Source of the DNA: Halieaceae bacterium UBA6060
GTDB lineage: Bacteria > Pseudomonadota > Gammaproteobacteria > Pseudomonadales > Halieaceae
Length of the DNA: 14,877 bases
Direction: 5' to 3'
Assembly (NCBI GenBank): GCA_002428935.1
Contig: DIYG01000067.1
Location: 1 to 14,877 of the forward strand
In this document: positions 1-7,305 of the stretch, piece after piece
Numbering within the stretch: position 1 is the first letter of the stretch
Layout of the letters: the number at the start of each line of letters is the position of its first letter
Made by a program: the position numbers and the translations under genes
Notes under the pieces: generated by a model
Told to the model about the DNA's origin: nothing
The model's database searches: none
What the model saw: the letters and a program-made list of their open reading frames with translations, nothing else

Positions 1-185
1 AAGCTTTGCCGGCGGCACCAGCCGCTGCGGTTCCCGACAAGCTTGCCGATGCAGAAGAGGCCCTGGTGGCCCTGGGTTATAAGCCGGCGGAGGCTGCGAG
101 GTTGGTGGCCGCCGTCGACAGCGACGCCATTAGCGACAGTGAAGAGTTGATTCGCCTGGCGCTGCGCTCCACAGTTCGCAGCTAA
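1..185 (+). CDS. ruvA: Holliday junction branch migration protein RuvA, C-terminal part
   Basis: Only the 3' end is present; the gene starts before the window. Reading from base 3 gives about 60 residues ending at TAA 183-185. After an Ala/Pro-rich linker comes a segment with EEALVALGYKPAEAARLV, which matches RuvA domain III, the small helical domain that contacts RuvB and regulates its ATPase. RuvA binds the four-way junction as a tetramer and loads the RuvB rings in the cytoplasm. It lies 93 bp upstream of ruvB in the usual ruvA-ruvB order. The identification rests on this short domain plus the neighbour, and both agree. Nothing can be said here about the junction-binding domains or the SOS promoter, which lie outside the window. 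Confidence 0.9.
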   Translation, partial: ALPAAPAAAVPDKLADAEEALVALGYKPAEAARLVAAVDSDAISDSEELIRLALRSTVRS

Positions 186-246
186 GCTATCTTGGGCGGG
201 TCAAAGGTCGTTGTTTAGAGGCCCGCAGGGAAGGGAGGAAAGACGT

Positions 247-282
247 TTGAATACTGTTGCCGCTTCGGGGTTGAGGCGATGA
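247..282 (+). CDS. Possible 11-codon leader peptide ahead of ruvB
   Basis: A strong Shine-Dalgarno-like stretch (GGGAGGA, 233-239) lies about 40 bases before the ruvB ATG, too far to serve it, and no in-frame ruvB start exists in between. Seven bases after this stretch is TTG 247, which opens a short frame (MNTVAASGLRR if initiated). Its TGA at 280-282 overlaps the ruvB ATG at 279 in an ATGA junction. This layout is what translational coupling of a leader to ruvB would look like. The start is the weak codon TTG, the peptide has no recognisable domain, and the arrangement could be chance. Confidence 0.3.
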   Translation: MNTVAASGLRR

Positions 283-1358
283 TTGAAACGGATCGACTGA
301 TCGCCCCGGACGCTGCTGGCCGGTCCGAAGAGGCCCAGGATCGAGCGGTGCGACCGAAGTCCCTGGCCGAGTACATCGGCCAGAGTGCGGTCCGCGAGCA
401 GATGGAGATTTTCCTCGCCGCCGCCCGGGGTCGCGGTGAGCCTTTGGATCACACCTTGATCTTCGGCCCCCCCGGCTTGGGTAAAACCACGTTGGCGAGC
501 ATCATCGCCAACGAGATGGACGTGTCCCTGAAGACCACGTCCGGCCCCGTGTTGGAAAAAGCCGGCGACATCGCCGCCCTCATGACCAACCTCGAGCCCG
601 GCGATGTATTGTTCATCGACGAGATTCACCGCCTTAGTCCCTATGTGGAAGAAGTGCTGTATCCGGCTATGGAGGACTATCAACTCGATATCATGATCGG
701 TGAAGGTCCCGCAGCCCGTTCTATCAAGCTGGATCTTCCGCCTTTTACGCTGGTGGGTGCGACAACTCGCGCGGGGCTCCTGACTTCACCTTTGCGGGAT
801 CGCTTCGGCATTGTGCAGCGACTGGAGTTCTACGATGTGGACGATCTGGCGCACATTGTTGCCCGGTCGGCGTCGATTCTCGAGATTCCCATGGACGACG
901 AGGGCGCGCGGGAGATTGCCCGTCGCTCCCGTGGCACGCCGCGGATTGCCAATCGTCTTTTACGTCGCGTGCGCGACTATGCGGAGGTGAAAGCAGATGG
1001 GCGTATCAGCGCCGAGGTCGCGGATCGCGCTCTGGACCTTCTAAGCGTGGATGCGCGAGGTTTTGATCACCTGGATCGCCGACTGCTGTTGACCATGATA
1101 GAAAAGTTCGACGGTGGTCCCGTGGGCGTGGACAGCCTGGCTGCGGCCCTCTCGGAGGAGCGCGGTACCATCGAAGATGTCCTCGAACCGTTTCTGATTC
1201 AGCAGGGCTATATGTTGCGCACCCCCCGGGGGCGGATGGTGACGCGGTTGGCTTATCGCCATTTTGGCCTGGAATTGCCCGCCGATGGCGCGGCCACGAC
1301 CACGCCAGACAGTGGCCAGGGAGCCCTCCCCCTGGCCGAGAGCGACGATGAATCCTGA
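279..1358 (+). CDS. ruvB: Holliday junction branch migration ATPase RuvB
   Basis: RuvB is the hexameric AAA+ motor that pulls DNA through RuvA-bound Holliday junctions during recombinational repair. The 359-residue product matches the E. coli protein nearly end to end from MIETDRLI. Walker A is GPPGLGKT (63-70), Walker B is LFIDE (111-115), sensor 1 is in GATTRAG (160-166), and the PLRDRFG segment (171-177) carries the arginine-finger region. The C-terminal winged helix includes IEDVLEPFLIQQG and RTPRGRM. About 20 extra low-complexity residues follow the usual end and overlap the start of ybgC. ATG 279 has only a GAGG two bases upstream, so its initiation may depend on the short upstream frame described separately. 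No other in-frame start lies nearby. Confidence 0.97.
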   Translation: MIETDRLIAPDAAGRSEEAQDRAVRPKSLAEYIGQSAVREQMEIFLAAARGRGEPLDHTLIFGPPGLGKTTLASIIANEMDVSLKTTSGPVLEKAGDIAALMTNLEPGDVLFIDEIHRLSPYVEEVLYPAMEDYQLDIMIGEGPAARSIKLDLPPFTLVGATTRAGLLTSPLRDRFGIVQRLEFYDVDDLAHIVARSASILEIPMDDEGAREIARRSRGTPRIANRLLRRVRDYAEVKADGRISAEVADRALDLLSVDARGFDHLDRRLLLTMIEKFDGGPVGVDSLAAALSEERGTIEDVLEPFLIQQGYMLRTPRGRMVTRLAYRHFGLELPADGAATTTPDSGQGALPLAESDDES

Positions 1359-1779
1359 TCAAGGGGTGGAATTTTCCCTGCCCTTGCGAGTCTACATCGA
1401 AGATACGGACGCTGGCGGCATTGTGTACTACGTCAACTATCTCAAATTCATCGAACGTGCTCGGACAGAGTTTATGCGAACCCTGGGCATGGATCGCAGC
1501 GCTATTTTTAACGAACAGATGATGTTTGTAGTCAGTGACATGGCAGTGGATTACCGGCAACCGGCGCGCCTGGATGATGAGCTTGTGGCTACCGCCGCGC
1601 TACGCCAGGTGGGGGGAGCGAGCTTGAAGCTGCGTCAGACCGTGTGTCGGGGCGGAGCTTTACTGGTGGATGCAGCGGTGACTCTGGCCTGTGTCAGCCC
1701 CGAGCACCTCACTCCCCGTCGCATCCCCAAAGACATGCTTGCTAAACTGCGCGCCGCCAGCTTGGTCCCGTCCGACTGA
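1348..1779 (+). CDS. ybgC: Tol-Pal-associated acyl-CoA thioesterase YbgC
   Basis: This is a hotdog-fold acyl-CoA thioesterase of the 4HBT family, the usual first gene of Tol-Pal operons; E. coli YbgC acts on acyl-CoAs in the cytoplasm at the inner membrane. The 143-residue product carries the family signature EDTDAGGIVYYVNYLKFIER (18-37), whose second Asp (D21) matches the catalytic Asp18 of E. coli. Downstream, VDYRQPARLDDEL is also typical. ATG 1348 was chosen because the protein then begins just before the conserved RVYIEDTD, giving family length. A GTG-type or upstream start inside ruvB would add about 28 residues of ruvB-shadow sequence. The gene overlaps ruvB by 11 bases, indicating one transcript. 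Confidence 0.93.
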   Translation: MNPDQGVEFSLPLRVYIEDTDAGGIVYYVNYLKFIERARTEFMRTLGMDRSAIFNEQMMFVVSDMAVDYRQPARLDDELVATAALRQVGGASLKLRQTVCRGGALLVDAAVTLACVSPEHLTPRRIPKDMLAKLRAASLVPSD

Positions 1780-1832
1780 GCTCAATCCACCTTAGCCCCG
1801 ATTAGACCCGTCAGAGAACCGCTGGAGACTGC

Positions 1833-2546
1833 ATGGAAGACCAACTCAGCCTGATCGACCTGATCTGGAATGCCAGTCCCACGGTCAAGGCGGTGATGGC
1901 CCTGTTGCTGGCGGCGTCGGTGACCTCCTGGTTCATGATCGCCCAGCGCCTGCTGTACTTTCGCAGTGCCGAGGCGGAGATGCTCGATTTCGAGGAACAC
2001 TTCTGGTCCGGTGTTGATTTGGCCGAGTTGTATCGCGAGGGCAACGCCCGGGCCGCCGACGGTGAACTGATCATCGGCATGGAAGGGGTGTTTCGAGCCG
2101 GATTCAAAGAGTTTTCCCGTCTGGCCCAGCAGTCCGATATGGAAGCTGACGCACTGCTGGAAGGCGCCCGTCGGGCCATGCGCGTGGCCATGCTACGAGA
2201 AGAGGAGCGTCTCGAAAAACATCTGCCGTTTTTGGCAACGGTGGGCTCCACCAGCCCCTATGTGGGTTTGTTCGGTACCGTCTGGGGGATCATGCACTCT
2301 TTCCGGGGGCTGGCGAATTCCTCCCAGGCGACCCTGGCAACGGTAGCGCCGGGCATCTCGGAGGCTCTGGTAGCGACCGCCATGGGCCTCTTCGCCGCCA
2401 TACCGGCGGTGATGGCCTACAACCGTTTTGCGGCCAAGGTCGACGTGTACGGCAAGCGCTACGATACCTTCGTTGACGAGTTCTCCAGCATTCTGGGGCG
2501 TCAGGCCTACGCCCTGCGCGCTCGCCAACGGGAGAACAAAGCCTGA
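1833..2546 (+). CDS. tolQ: Tol-Pal motor subunit TolQ
   Basis: TolQ is the pentameric inner-membrane proton channel that, with TolR, energises TolA during outer-membrane constriction at division. The 237-residue product has three membrane segments at about 17-39, 131-155 and 170-196, with a large cytoplasmic loop between the first two. The SPYVGLFGTVWGIMHSF block and the ATAMGLFAAIPAVMAYNR block are hallmark TolQ sequence. T149 and T182 sit where the channel-lining threonines of E. coli TolQ are found. GGAG at 1824-1827 lies five bases before ATG 1833. The stop TGA shares its last base with the tolR ATG (TGATG), so translation is probably coupled. The 53-base gap after ybgC shows no clear promoter or terminator. 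Confidence 0.97.
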   Translation: MEDQLSLIDLIWNASPTVKAVMALLLAASVTSWFMIAQRLLYFRSAEAEMLDFEEHFWSGVDLAELYREGNARAADGELIIGMEGVFRAGFKEFSRLAQQSDMEADALLEGARRAMRVAMLREEERLEKHLPFLATVGSTSPYVGLFGTVWGIMHSFRGLANSSQATLATVAPGISEALVATAMGLFAAIPAVMAYNRFAAKVDVYGKRYDTFVDEFSSILGRQAYALRARQRENKA

Positions 2547-2965
2547 TGCGCCAGCGCGCCCGTTTTCGGCCCATGGCCGAGATCAACGTGGTGCCTTACA
2601 TCGACGTTATGTTGGTGTTGCTCATTATTTTCATGGTGACCGCGCCGATGCTCATGCAGGGCGTCAAGGTCGAGCTGCCCCAGGCTCAAACGGAGCCGGT
2701 GGAAAACCAGGACAGCGAGCCAGTCATCGTCTCCATCAATGCCCAGGGGCAGTTGTTCTTGAACCTGGGTGCCCAGGAAGACCAGATCCTGTCCCTGGCC
2801 ACGGTGCAGCAGCGAGTGGGAGCCGTGATTCGCCGCAGTCCTGCCAAACCGGTACTCGTTTGGGGTGACAAGGCGGTGCCCTACGGGGAGGTGGTCGCAC
2901 TTATGGCGGCCCTGCAGGAAGCTGGGGCGACGGGAGTTGGTCTGGTGACCGAGGATCCGCGGTGA
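2546..2965 (+). CDS. tolR: Tol-Pal motor subunit TolR
   Basis: TolR is the single-span, dimeric partner of TolQ whose membrane aspartate takes up protons and whose periplasmic domain can grip peptidoglycan. The 139-residue protein has a short basic cytoplasmic tail and then INVVPYIDVMLVLLIIFMVT. D20 in this segment is the expected proton-carrying residue (D23 in E. coli). The periplasmic part ends in the typical FxxD-type fold, with VLVWGDKAVPYGEVVALMAAL. The start at 2546 overlaps the tolQ stop; an alternative start at M10 (2573) would delete the basic tail. The stop overlaps the tolA GTG start. Confidence 0.96.
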   Translation: MRQRARFRPMAEINVVPYIDVMLVLLIIFMVTAPMLMQGVKVELPQAQTEPVENQDSEPVIVSINAQGQLFLNLGAQEDQILSLATVQQRVGAVIRRSPAKPVLVWGDKAVPYGEVVALMAALQEAGATGVGLVTEDPR

Positions 2966-3738
2966 TACGCGACTGGTACAGCTTTGGCCAGCTCACGGCG
3001 CTGCCCCTGGCGGCGACGCTGGCCCTGCACCTTGGGATCATCGCGGTTATGGTATTCCGTTGGCAGCCGGATTCTTCGACGCGGACCATCGAAGCCCGGG
3101 TGCTACCACCCACGGCCATCAACGCCACGCTCATTGACGCCAATTCCCTCAAGCCGAAAAAGAAACCTGCACGGAAAGCCGCGCCCAAGCCGGCTAAACC
3201 TGCGCCCAAGCCTCAAGCAAAGGCTCAGGCAACGCCCCAGGCTTCAAGCTCGGCGGCATCCACCCCCAAAGTGACACCCAAGGCGAGCACAAGCAAACCC
3301 AAGGCAGCTCCTGCACCGCGCCCCAAGCCAGAGCCGGAAAAGCGCATCACCGCCGAGGAGTTGGCCGCTATCAGTCGCGCAGAGCTGGCCGCAGCGGTAG
3401 AGGCCGAGGAATCCGTCACCGTGGCGGTCACGGCGGAGGAAATGTCGGCCAGCTATGCGGCGTTGATTCGCGATACGGTGGTCAACTACTGGAGCCGTCC
3501 GCCCAGTGCCCGCAATGGCATGGAAGCCACCTTGGCCATCCAACTCGTACCCACCGGCGAAATTGTTTCCGTGACCGTACTGCGCTCGAGCGGCAGTACG
3601 GCCTTTGATCGCTCGGCCATCAATGCGGTAGAAAAAGCCGGTAGTTTCCCCGAGCTGCGCAACTTACCTGCGCGCGAGTTCGAAAAGACCTTTCGCCGAT
3701 TCCAGCTTCTGTTCCGCCCCGAGGACCTTCGATACTGA
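2962..3738 (+). CDS. tolA: Cell envelope integrity protein TolA
   Basis: TolA spans the periplasm and couples the TolQR motor to TolB and Pal. The 258-residue product starts at GTG 2962, inside a GTGA overlap with the tolR stop. One membrane helix (about 13-32) is followed by a linker (about 50-125) rich in Pro, Lys and Ala, and then a C-terminal globular domain (about 155-258). That domain holds YAALIRDTVVNYWSRPP, the TonB-like LRSSGSTAFDRSAINAVEKA, and ends FRPEDLRY. The helix has T19 and H23 spaced like the S18/H22 pair that engages TolQ in E. coli, so Ser is replaced by Thr. The linker is shorter and more TonB-like than the Ala-rich helix of E. coli TolA. Position and both end domains make the call firm. 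Confidence 0.93.
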   Translation: MIRDWYSFGQLTALPLAATLALHLGIIAVMVFRWQPDSSTRTIEARVLPPTAINATLIDANSLKPKKKPARKAAPKPAKPAPKPQAKAQATPQASSSAASTPKVTPKASTSKPKAAPAPRPKPEPEKRITAEELAAISRAELAAAVEAEESVTVAVTAEEMSASYAALIRDTVVNYWSRPPSARNGMEATLAIQLVPTGEIVSVTVLRSSGSTAFDRSAINAVEKAGSFPELRNLPAREFEKTFRRFQLLFRPEDLRY

Positions 3739-5036
3739 TGCTCTTGACCACGCTTCGAATCACACTCTGTCTGTTGCTCATGTTCGCCCCTCTGGCCCGT
3801 GCGCAGCTGGTTATCGAGATCACCCAGGGTGTCGATGATCCAACCCCCATTGCGGTCGTGCCCTTCGCCTGGGCCGGCGCGGAAGCGCCGCCGGAAGACC
3901 TGGCCCAGGTGGTTCAGGAGGACTTTGAGCGCAGTGGTCAGTTCGCGCCCGTGCCCCGGGCGGATATGCTTGGTTTCCCGACTACAGAGGCGGAAATTTT
4001 CTATCGCGACTGGCGGGCGATTCAGAGCGAATACGTACTTATCGGTCAGGTCAGTGCTCAGGGTGGACAATTGGCGGTGCGCTACGAGCTCTACGATGTG
4101 CTCCGCCAGGCGCGTATCGCCGAGGGCGATCTATCCATGCCCGTTGGTGAAGCGCGGATGCTCGCCCATCGGGTGTCCGATGCGGTTTACGAAAAGCTGA
4201 CGGGCATTCCCGGAGCCTTTGCCACGCGGCTGATCTATGTATCCGTGACGCGCAACCCCGCCGGTAAGGATTACTTTCGTCTGACCCTGGCGGATTCCGA
4301 CGGCGCACGGCCCATCGTGTTGCTGGAATCTCGCGAGCCCATCATGTCACCGAGCTGGTCCCCCGACGGCACGCAGGTCGCCTATGTGTCCTTCGAGACT
4401 GGACGCCCCGCTATCTTTCGTCAGGTTCTGGCCACGGGGGAGCGAGAACAGCTCACCAATTATCGAGGCTTGAATAGCTCACCGGCCTGGTCCCCTGACG
4501 GCAACACCCTGGCTATGGTGCTGTCCAAAGACGGTAGCCCCGACATCTATCTGATGGATCTCGCTACCCGGCGCTTGACCCGGGTAACTCGTCACTATGC
4601 GATCGATACGGAGCCCAGTTGGATGCCCGATGGCGGGTCCTTCTTGTTCACCTCGGATCGCGGTGGTCGTCCGCAAATCTACAGCTACGATCTGCGCAGT
4701 GGTCTGACGGAACGGGTCACCTTCGAGGGGGTCTATAACGCCCGGGCTCGGGTTGCTCAGGACGGTCGCAACGTGGTGTTGGTGCACCAGCGGGATGGCC
4801 AATTCCAGATCGCGATTCACGACCTGGTCACTGATCGGCTGCAAGTGCTGACTAACACGGAGCTGGACGAAAGCCCGAGTATCGCACCCAATGGTTCCAT
4901 GGTATTGTACGCAACGAAATTCGGTGACCGTGGCATTCTGTCTGCGGTGTCGGTAGATGGGGGCATCAAATTTCGCCTCCCGGCCCGCAGTGGTGATGTG
5001 CGGGAGCCCGCCTGGTCACCCTACGTAAATTATTGA
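3738..5036 (+). CDS. tolB: Tol-Pal periplasmic beta-propeller protein TolB
   Basis: TolB is a periplasmic protein that binds Pal and is displaced when TolA is pulled. The 432-residue precursor has a Sec signal peptide, with likely cleavage after ARA (residue 22). An N-terminal domain (about 23-165) contains GVDDPTPIAVVPFAWAG and the conserved VYEKLTGIPGAFATRLIYV. It is followed by a six-bladed propeller whose repeats show SPSWSPDGTQVAYVSFE, SPAWSPDGNTLAMVLS, EPSWMPDGGSFLFTSDRGG and a final REPAWSPY. Length and motif order match E. coli TolB closely. ATG 3738 shares its first base with the last base of the tolA stop (TGATG). A 65-base gap separates it from pal. Confidence 0.97.
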   Translation: MLLTTLRITLCLLLMFAPLARAQLVIEITQGVDDPTPIAVVPFAWAGAEAPPEDLAQVVQEDFERSGQFAPVPRADMLGFPTTEAEIFYRDWRAIQSEYVLIGQVSAQGGQLAVRYELYDVLRQARIAEGDLSMPVGEARMLAHRVSDAVYEKLTGIPGAFATRLIYVSVTRNPAGKDYFRLTLADSDGARPIVLLESREPIMSPSWSPDGTQVAYVSFETGRPAIFRQVLATGEREQLTNYRGLNSSPAWSPDGNTLAMVLSKDGSPDIYLMDLATRRLTRVTRHYAIDTEPSWMPDGGSFLFTSDRGGRPQIYSYDLRSGLTERVTFEGVYNARARVAQDGRNVVLVHQRDGQFQIAIHDLVTDRLQVLTNTELDESPSIAPNGSMVLYATKFGDRGILSAVSVDGGIKFRLPARSGDVREPAWSPYVNY

Positions 5037-5050
5037 TTAACAACCGATTG

Positions 5051-5068
5051 TGCCTGGTATCACCGGCA
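5051..5068 (+). other. Short stem-loop in the tolB-pal gap
   Basis: TGCC (5051-5054) plus GGT (5056-5058), with T5055 bulged, can pair with ACC (5062-5064) and GGCA (5065-5068) around the loop ATC. No T-run follows, so it does not look like an intrinsic terminator. It could set differential expression or RNA processing between tolB and the abundant lipoprotein gene pal, but there is no direct support for this. Confidence 0.25.
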
Positions 5069-5101
5069 AACCCCTGCTAAGACCTTCAAAGGAAAACTGT
5101 C

Positions 5102-5647
5102 ATGAAGCACATCTCCGTCGCCGGTAAGGCACTAACCCTGCTATTTGCTGTGGCGTTCCTGGCCGCATGTTCTGGCAACACCAAGGAAGATGAAGCAGCC
5201 GCTGCGGAGGCTGCTAAGCAGGCTCAGATGGAGCAGGAAGCCGCCCAAGAAGCCGCTCGCCAGGCTGAGCTTCAGGCGCAGGAAGAAGCCGCCGCCGCTC
5301 AGCGCGCCCTGGAAAAGGCCGCCATGTCGGCGGGCACCGTGTTCTACTTTGATTTCGACAGTTCTACCCTCAAGCCCACCGCGCAAGCCGCTCTGGATGC
5401 CCACATCGCTCTGCTGAAGACCAACGATCGCAGCGTGCGCTTGGAAGGCCACACCGATGAGCGTGGCACCCGGGATTACAACATGGCCCTGGGCGAGCGT
5501 CGTGCCAATGCGGTGCGTGACTACATGGTTGTCAACGGCATCGCCAGTTATCGGATTGAAACGGTTAGCTATGGCGAGGAGCAGCCCGAGGCGTATGGCA
5601 GTGGCGAGAGCAACTGGTCCAAGAACCGTCGCGTAGAACTCAAGTAA
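5102..5647 (+). CDS. pal: Peptidoglycan-associated lipoprotein Pal
   Basis: Pal is an outer-membrane lipoprotein that binds peptidoglycan through an OmpA-like domain and TolB through an overlapping surface. The 181-residue precursor has a lipoprotein signal ending in the lipobox LAAC, with lipidated C23 and Ser at +2, which favours outer-membrane sorting. Residues 28-76 are an unusually Ala/Glu/Gln-rich stretch lacking Pro and Gly, probably one long helix. The OmpA-like domain starts near VFYFDFDSSTLKP (80-92) and contains GHTDERGTRDYNMALGERR (116-134), the peptidoglycan-binding signature. GGA at 5091-5093 precedes ATG 5102 by eight bases. The linker is the only atypical part. Confidence 0.96.
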   Translation: MKHISVAGKALTLLFAVAFLAACSGNTKEDEAAAAEAAKQAQMEQEAAQEAARQAELQAQEEAAAAQRALEKAAMSAGTVFYFDFDSSTLKPTAQAALDAHIALLKTNDRSVRLEGHTDERGTRDYNMALGERRANAVRDYMVVNGIASYRIETVSYGEEQPEAYGSGESNWSKNRRVELK

Positions 5648-5668
5648 TTTTTCCAGACAGGTTGCTTT

Positions 5669-6562
5669 ATGAAGAGCGCTAACGCGCCTACGACCCGAAT
5701 CGGGCTGGCCTTCAGGGCTGGCCCGATTGCGTTTATGGCCCTGGCAATCGCCACCGCACTGCCCACCCAGGCGCAGAACTACATCGACGTGGAAGGGGAG
5801 CGCGCTGCGGCGCAGTCTTCGACGGGCACAAGCACCGGTGCCGTGTCCTATGGCGTGGGCGATGCGCCTTCGGCAGCGGTAACCCGGACCTTGCCACCAC
5901 CGACGCCCCCGGCGAGCGACAACATCGGCGGCCTGTTTAATCAGGTGCAGCAGTTGCAGCAGGAAGTCATGCGCCTAAACGGTATCGTTGAACAGCAGGC
6001 CTACGAGATCCGTCAGCTCAAAGAGCAAAGCCTGGAGCGCTACCTGGATATCGACCGACGTTTGGCGGCTGGTGGCGGCGGAGCGGCCGTAGTCGGCGGT
6101 ACAGATCAAACGGCGGGCTCGGCCACCTCATCAAACCCTACCGCGACCGTTGGCAATAAGGGATCTACGGTTACGGAGCAGCCTGGTGAGGGCGAGGCTT
6201 ATCGGGCCGCCTACGCCCTGGTACGGGGTCAGGAATTCGACGCGGCGGTTACCGCATTTACCAGGTTTTTGCAGAACTACCCCGACGGGCGCTACGCCCC
6301 CAATGCCCACTACTGGTTGGGTGAACTGTATCTGGTGATCACCCCGGCAGATCCTGAAGCCGCTCGGCAGTCGTTCATGCTGCTGTTGAATGAATATCCC
6401 GATAACGCCAAGATCCCCGACGCCCTGTACAAGCTGGGCCGGGTGCACTACATCAAGGGCAACAGTGATCGGGCCCGGGAATACCTCAATCGCGTACGGC
6501 GTGAGTATCCTGACAGCTCTGCCGCGAGACTGGCCGGCGATTTTATCGACGAGAATCTCTGA
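5669..6562 (+). CDS. cpoB: Cell division coordinator CpoB (YbgF), Tol-Pal associated
   Basis: CpoB is a periplasmic TPR protein that in E. coli coordinates PBP1B peptidoglycan synthesis with Tol-driven constriction. The 297-residue precursor has a long n-region and hydrophobic core, with likely cleavage after TQA (residue 35). A coiled-coil segment (about 86-132, with IGGLFNQVQQLQQEVMRL) corresponds to the trimerising domain. A Gly/Ser/Thr-rich linker (134-172) follows, then TPR repeats from about 175, with FLQNYPDGRYAPNAHYWLGE and LLNEYPDNAKIPDALYKLG typical of the family. ATG 5669 has ACAGG eight bases upstream. A start at M23 (5735) would leave a signal with no basic residues and is less likely. 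The signal-peptide codons contain a strong RNA hairpin. Confidence 0.94.
   Translation: MKSANAPTTRIGLAFRAGPIAFMALAIATALPTQAQNYIDVEGERAAAQSSTGTSTGAVSYGVGDAPSAAVTRTLPPPTPPASDNIGGLFNQVQQLQQEVMRLNGIVEQQAYEIRQLKEQSLERYLDIDRRLAAGGGGAAVVGGTDQTAGSATSSNPTATVGNKGSTVTEQPGEGEAYRAAYALVRGQEFDAAVTAFTRFLQNYPDGRYAPNAHYWLGELYLVITPADPEAARQSFMLLLNEYPDNAKIPDALYKLGRVHYIKGNSDRAREYLNRVRREYPDSSAARLAGDFIDENL
5698..5728 (+). other. Strong RNA stem-loop inside the cpoB signal-peptide codons
   Basis: Bases 5698-5710 (AATCGGGCTGGCC) can pair with 5716-5728 (GGCTGGCCCGATT) around the loop TTCAG. In RNA this gives 13 consecutive pairs including two G-U wobbles (5706-5720 and 5707-5719). On the opposite strand those two positions become A-C mismatches, so the structure favours the mRNA sense strand. 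It begins 29 bases after the cpoB ATG. Only a weak GCGTTT follows, so it is not a standard terminator; attenuation, mRNA-end protection for pal, or translation pausing are possibilities. Confidence 0.5.
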
Positions 6563-6570
6563 GGTTTGCC

Positions 6571-7251
6571 GTGGTAGCCCTTGCTCCCGCGGATGAGGCG
6601 GTCGCCGCGCCCACCCTACGGATTACAGAGATCTTCCACTCCCTCCAGGGGGAGGCCCGCACCGTGGGCCTGCCCACGGTTTTTGTGCGCCTCACGGGCT
6701 GCCCTCTGCGTTGCGTGTACTGCGATACGGAGTATGCGTTTTTCGGCGGTGAGCTTATGGATCTGGAAGCCATCAGCAACCAGGTAGCCAGCTTTGGCGC
6801 ATCCTATGTGACGGTTACCGGCGGCGAGCCTTTGGCGCAGCCCAATTGCTTGCCACTCCTGACGAGCCTTTGTGATGTGGGGTATGAAGTTTCCCTGGAA
6901 ACCAGTGGCGCCATGAGCGTCGCCCATGTCGATCCTCGTGTTGTAAAGGTATTGGATCTCAAGACCCCGGCATCGGGCGAAGCCGCGCGCAATGATTACA
7001 ACAATATTCCTCATCTCACGGGCAATGACCAGCTGAAGTTTGTCATCTGTGATCGCAACGATTACGAGTGGGCGCGCTTTAAGCTCGATGAATACCAGCT
7101 GACCGATCGCGTTTCTGATGTGCTATTTTCGCCGAGCCACGGACAGCTATCGCCGCGAGAACTCGCCGAGTGGATCCTGGCTGACCGGTTAGCTGTGCGT
7201 CTACAGTTGCAACTGCACAAGCTCCTTTGGGACGATGCTCCCGGTCACTGA
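6571..7251 (+). CDS. queE: 7-carboxy-7-deazaguanine synthase QueE
   Basis: QueE is a radical SAM enzyme that contracts 6-carboxy-tetrahydropterin to 7-carboxy-7-deazaguanine in the preQ0/queuosine pathway. The 226-residue product has the cluster motif C44-x3-C48-x2-C51 (GCPLRCVYCDT), preceded by the family-typical EIFHSLQGEARTVGLPTVFVRLTG. VTVTGGEPLAQ is the SAM-contacting GGE motif, and SLETSGA and LDLKTP follow. It starts at GTG 6571, with GAGG (6561-6564) overlapping the cpoB stop; only eight bases separate the genes. No ATG lies between this GTG and the conserved region, so this start is preferred. The adjacent queC supplies the next step. Confidence 0.96.
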   Translation: MVALAPADEAVAAPTLRITEIFHSLQGEARTVGLPTVFVRLTGCPLRCVYCDTEYAFFGGELMDLEAISNQVASFGASYVTVTGGEPLAQPNCLPLLTSLCDVGYEVSLETSGAMSVAHVDPRVVKVLDLKTPASGEAARNDYNNIPHLTGNDQLKFVICDRNDYEWARFKLDEYQLTDRVSDVLFSPSHGQLSPRELAEWILADRLAVRLQLQLHKLLWDDAPGH

Positions 7252-7305
7252 CGACCGTGCTCCCTGCCCGAGGAGCTGTGACAGAAAGCTAGAAGCGGGA
7301 AGCCC

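Noticed and set aside
252..270. Possible LexA (SOS) site before ruvB starting with TACTGT
   Set aside because: Only one half-site is present; no CAG partner lies at the required distance, and ruvAB SOS control normally sits upstream of ruvA.
1264..1347. Longer ybgC starting inside ruvB
   Set aside because: The added 28 residues are a frame-shadow of the ruvB tail and precede the normal family N-terminus; ATG 1348 gives family length.
3486..4070. Long minus-strand open frame opposite tolA/tolB
   Set aside because: It is fully covered by well-identified plus-strand genes, has no domain-like sequence, and is expected in GC-rich coding DNA.
7252..7305. preQ1 riboswitch ahead of queC
   Set aside because: There is a small hairpin (7259-7276) but no A-rich tail or pseudoknot-forming sequence of known preQ1 classes, and the gap is mid-operon.
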